NCBI RefSeq assembly: GCF_000504305.1
Contig: NZ_KI632512.1
Coordinates: forward strand, 3,128,220-3,192,219
Length of the DNA: 64,000 nucleotides
Direction of reading: 5' to 3'
From: Nitratidesulfovibrio termitidis HI1
GTDB lineage: Bacteria > Desulfobacterota > Desulfovibrionia > Desulfovibrionales > Desulfovibrionaceae
Shown here: positions 62,348-64,000 of the stretch, one piece after another
Position numbering within the stretch: position 1 is the first letter of the stretch
Layout: each line of letters starts with the position of its first letter
Notes under the pieces: model-generated
Databases searched by the model: none
Told to the model about the DNA's origin: nothing
The model's input: the letters and a program-made list of their open reading frames with translations, nothing else
Translations under genes and position numbers: made by a program

Positions 62348-62632
62348 ATGCGCCTGAGTGAAGACATCAAGTCCATCAGCTACGTGAAGGCCAACACCGG
62401 AAAGGTGCTGGAGAAAGTGAACACCTCCGGCCCCATGATCATTACCCAGAATGGCGAGGCTTCCGCCGTGCTCATGGGGGTCAAAGACTATGACCTTCTG
62501 ACCGAAGGCATCGCCTTGTTGAAAATCCTTTCCATGGGCGAAAAGAGCCTTCAGGAAGGCTACGGGGTTTCGGTTAATGACGCCTTTGCCCACATCCGGG
62601 CCAGGATACGAGAGGCCAAGGCCAATGGCTGA
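62348..62632 (+). CDS. Phd/YefM-type antitoxin
   Basis: 94 residues; GGAGGCACC precedes the ATG. Typical Phd/YefM pattern: DIKSISYVKANTGKVLEKVN, PMIITQNGEASAVLMGVKDY, then a charged C-terminal helix (AFAHIRARIREAKANG) that would embrace the toxin. Likely binds its own promoter and neutralises the downstream toxin. The stop lies inside the toxin gene (8-bp overlap). Confidence 0.92.
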   Translation: MRLSEDIKSISYVKANTGKVLEKVNTSGPMIITQNGEASAVLMGVKDYDLLTEGIALLKILSMGEKSLQEGYGVSVNDAFAHIRARIREAKANG

Positions 62633-62945
62633 CGTTGTCCTGACGCCGGAGGCCATTGAGGACATCCTGGAAATATACGGCTACATCCTTGAGCGCGACG
62701 GCAAGGAGCAGGCCGAGTCCATTCTGGGCCGACTGGAAGGAAGAATTCGCGAGCTTGCAACGCTTGCGCTGCGTGGCAAGTTTCCTGAAGAGCTTGTGCT
62801 GTTCGGCAACAGAAAAATCCGCGAGGTGCAGGAAGCGCCCTGGCGGATTTTTTATCGCCCCGAGGGCGAGAAGGTTTTCGTGCTTGGCGTGCTGGATGGG
62901 AGGCGGTCACTCAGGGAAATGCTCGAACAGCGCCTGCTGTCGTGA
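62625..62945 (+). CDS. ParE/RelE superfamily toxin
   Basis: 106 residues from the ATG at 62625, inside the end of the antitoxin gene. RelE/ParE fold: VVLTPEAIEDILEIYGYILE at the start, then IREVQEAPWRIFYRPEGEKV and FVLGVLDGRRSLREMLEQRL. The family includes mRNA interferases and gyrase inhibitors; the C-terminal basic and Ser-rich end does not decide between them. Confidence 0.9.
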   Translation: MADVVLTPEAIEDILEIYGYILERDGKEQAESILGRLEGRIRELATLALRGKFPEELVLFGNRKIREVQEAPWRIFYRPEGEKVFVLGVLDGRRSLREMLEQRLLS

Positions 62946-63037
62946 CGCCACGAAGGCGGGTAAGGTGTTCATTCCCTGAAAGAGCGGCTGCGCCCCCCTG
63001 CGAGTTTCAGAAGAGAAAAAGGCGAGGGTGGCGGATG
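62946..63037. other. Gap between convergent toxin and hypF genes
   Basis: About 90 bp. An inverted CTGAAA/TTTCAG pair frames it, and on the minus strand a TTTTTCTCTTC stretch follows the hypF stop. No clear terminator stem. Confidence 0.3.
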
Positions 63038-64000
63038 CTATCCCCGCCCGGCCAGCACCCGGCGCGCCCAGGCGGCCTGCCCCAGCGAGATGCAGCCGTC
63101 GCCGGGGGGCAGTTCCGCGTGGGTCAGCACGGTCAGCCCGCGCGCCGCAAGGGCCTGCGGCAGGCGCACGGACAGGGTGAGATTCTGCATGGCTCCGCCG
63201 GACAGGGCCACCACCGGCACGTCCATCACCCCGGCCACGGCGGCGGCCATGTCGGCAAGGCCCGCCACCAGCCCGGCGTGAAAGCGGCGCGATACCTCTG
63301 CGGGAGTGGTGCCGCGCGCCCAGTCGTCGTGCACGGCGCGGAACAGCGCATGCGTGTCCAGCACCAGTGTTTCGCTGCCGTCTCGTGCGCCGCGCAGGGG
63401 GCAGGGGTAGGCGTGGGCGAAGAAGGAATCGTGGCTGCCGCCATGCGGAGCTATGGCATCCTGCGCGTGTTCCAGCCGGATGGCCGCCTGCCCTTCGTAG
63501 GTGACGGTGTCGCACAGCCCCAGCAGGGCGGACACCGCGTCGAACAGCCGTCCGCAACTGGAGGTGAGCGGGGTGTTGATCCCGCGTTCCAGCAGGCGCG
63601 GCAGAAAGGCGGCGGCCTGGGCGTGGCCGCGCAGCCACGGCCAGGGGCGTGCGCCGTCCGCTGCGGGTTCGCGCAGGCCCAGTTGCCACAGCAGTCCCTG
63701 CGCGATGCGCCACGGTTCGCGGATGGCGGCCTCGCCCCCCGGCAGGGGGATGCGGGCCAGCCGCCCCAGCCGCTGGTGGTCCAGCGCCACGTTGTCCACG
63801 TACAGCATCTCGCCCCCCCATACCGTGCCGTCGTCGCCGTGGCCGGTGCCGTCCAGCGCCAGCCCCAGGGCCGGGCCGTCGTGCCGGTTTTCGGCCAGTA
63901 CGGCATGGATGTGCGCGAAGTGGTGTTGCAGCGTCAGCACGGGCAGGCCGCTCTGCTGCGCTTCCGCCGTGGTCATGTAGTCTGGGTGCAGGTCGCGCAC
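63038..64000 (-). CDS. hypF: HypF, carbamoyltransferase for [NiFe]-hydrogenase maturation (partial, C-terminal part)
   Basis: 320 residues in view; the reading frame is open to the right edge, so the N-terminal acylphosphatase, zinc-finger and YrdC parts are outside the window. What is seen is the Kae1/TsaD-like carbamoyl-transfer domain: DLHPDYMTTAEAQ, LTLQHHFAHIHAVLAEN (metal-binding HHxxH), LALDGTGHGDDGTVWGGEML, SCGRLFDAVSALLGL, VALSGGAMQNLTL and PPGDGCISLGQAAWA. Makes the cyanide ligand precursor of the hydrogenase active site together with HypE. Confidence 0.94.
   Translation of the reverse strand: MRDLHPDYMTTAEAQQSGLPVLTLQHHFAHIHAVLAENRHDGPALGLALDGTGHGDDGTVWGGEMLYVDNVALDHQRLGRLARIPLPGGEAAIREPWRIAQGLLWQLGLREPAADGARPWPWLRGHAQAAAFLPRLLERGINTPLTSSCGRLFDAVSALLGLCDTVTYEGQAAIRLEHAQDAIAPHGGSHDSFFAHAYPCPLRGARDGSETLVLDTHALFRAVHDDWARGTTPAEVSRRFHAGLVAGLADMAAAVAGVMDVPVVALSGGAMQNLTLSVRLPQALAARGLTVLTHAELPPGDGCISLGQAAWARRVLAGRG

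Overview
This window looks like a chromosomal segment of a high-GC sulfate reducer of the Desulfovibrio/Nitratidesulfovibrio type. The evidence is a periplasmic nitrate reductase operon in the order napC-M-A-D-G-H with no napB (the layout described for Desulfovibrio desulfuricans), a 1200-residue FAD/Fe-S/CCG lactate-dehydrogenase-type protein, HypF, AdhE, a DUF4881 lipoprotein and many two-component proteins. Species was not determined. No rRNA or tRNA gene was recognised.

Layout. 1-2.6 kb: a two-partner secretion pair on the minus strand (TpsB transporter, then TpsA cut by the window edge) behind a promoter with two palindromes. 3.0-5.7 kb: adhE. 6.2-7.3 kb: a repeat-rich protein of unknown function. 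7.4-13.0 kb: the nap operon with a candidate sigma-54 promoter. 13.6-18.2 kb: a periplasmic solute-binding protein and a large hybrid histidine kinase. 18.5-21.7 kb: a TPR protein, an NYN/OST-HTH protein and a SelD-associated type FAD oxidoreductase. 21.9-25.9 kb: a PHP-GT4 fusion and a GT2 glycosyltransferase. 26.4-28.0 kb: a TtuA-like tRNA thiolase and a TtuB/ThiS-like sulfur carrier. 28.4-31.4 kb: two receiver proteins and a sensor kinase. 31.7-35.9 kb: a site-2 protease family protein, trpS, a CxxCxxxCC protein, a short degenerate CRISPR array without cas genes, and the heptose-1-phosphate adenylyltransferase.

36.1-45.8 kb holds what looks like one regulatory unit. A membrane-anchored sigma-54 activator with unusual features is followed by a phosphoenolpyruvate-synthase-like protein that lacks the usual C-terminal barrel. 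Divergent from them, behind a near-perfect -24/-12 promoter, is an operon with a TauE/SafE permease, a DUF4881 lipoprotein and three membrane proteins of unknown function. 46.3-55.6 kb: an RlmM-like methyltransferase, two ABC permeases without ATPase or binding protein, a GAF-PAS-GGDEF diguanylate cyclase, mltG and ruvX. 55.6-56.3 kb: an AT-rich foreign-looking gene pressed against ruvX. 56.5-64 kb: the lactate-dehydrogenase-type enzyme, an AAA/DUF4143 ATPase, a Phd/RelE-type toxin-antitoxin pair, and the C-terminal part of hypF.

The most unusual non-coding signal is a dispersed family of 120-270 bp inverted-repeat elements. Six locations are seen, and four of them begin exactly at or within one base of a stop codon. 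A second, smaller family of three terminator-like palindromes lies at gene 3' ends, one of them between napA and napD.
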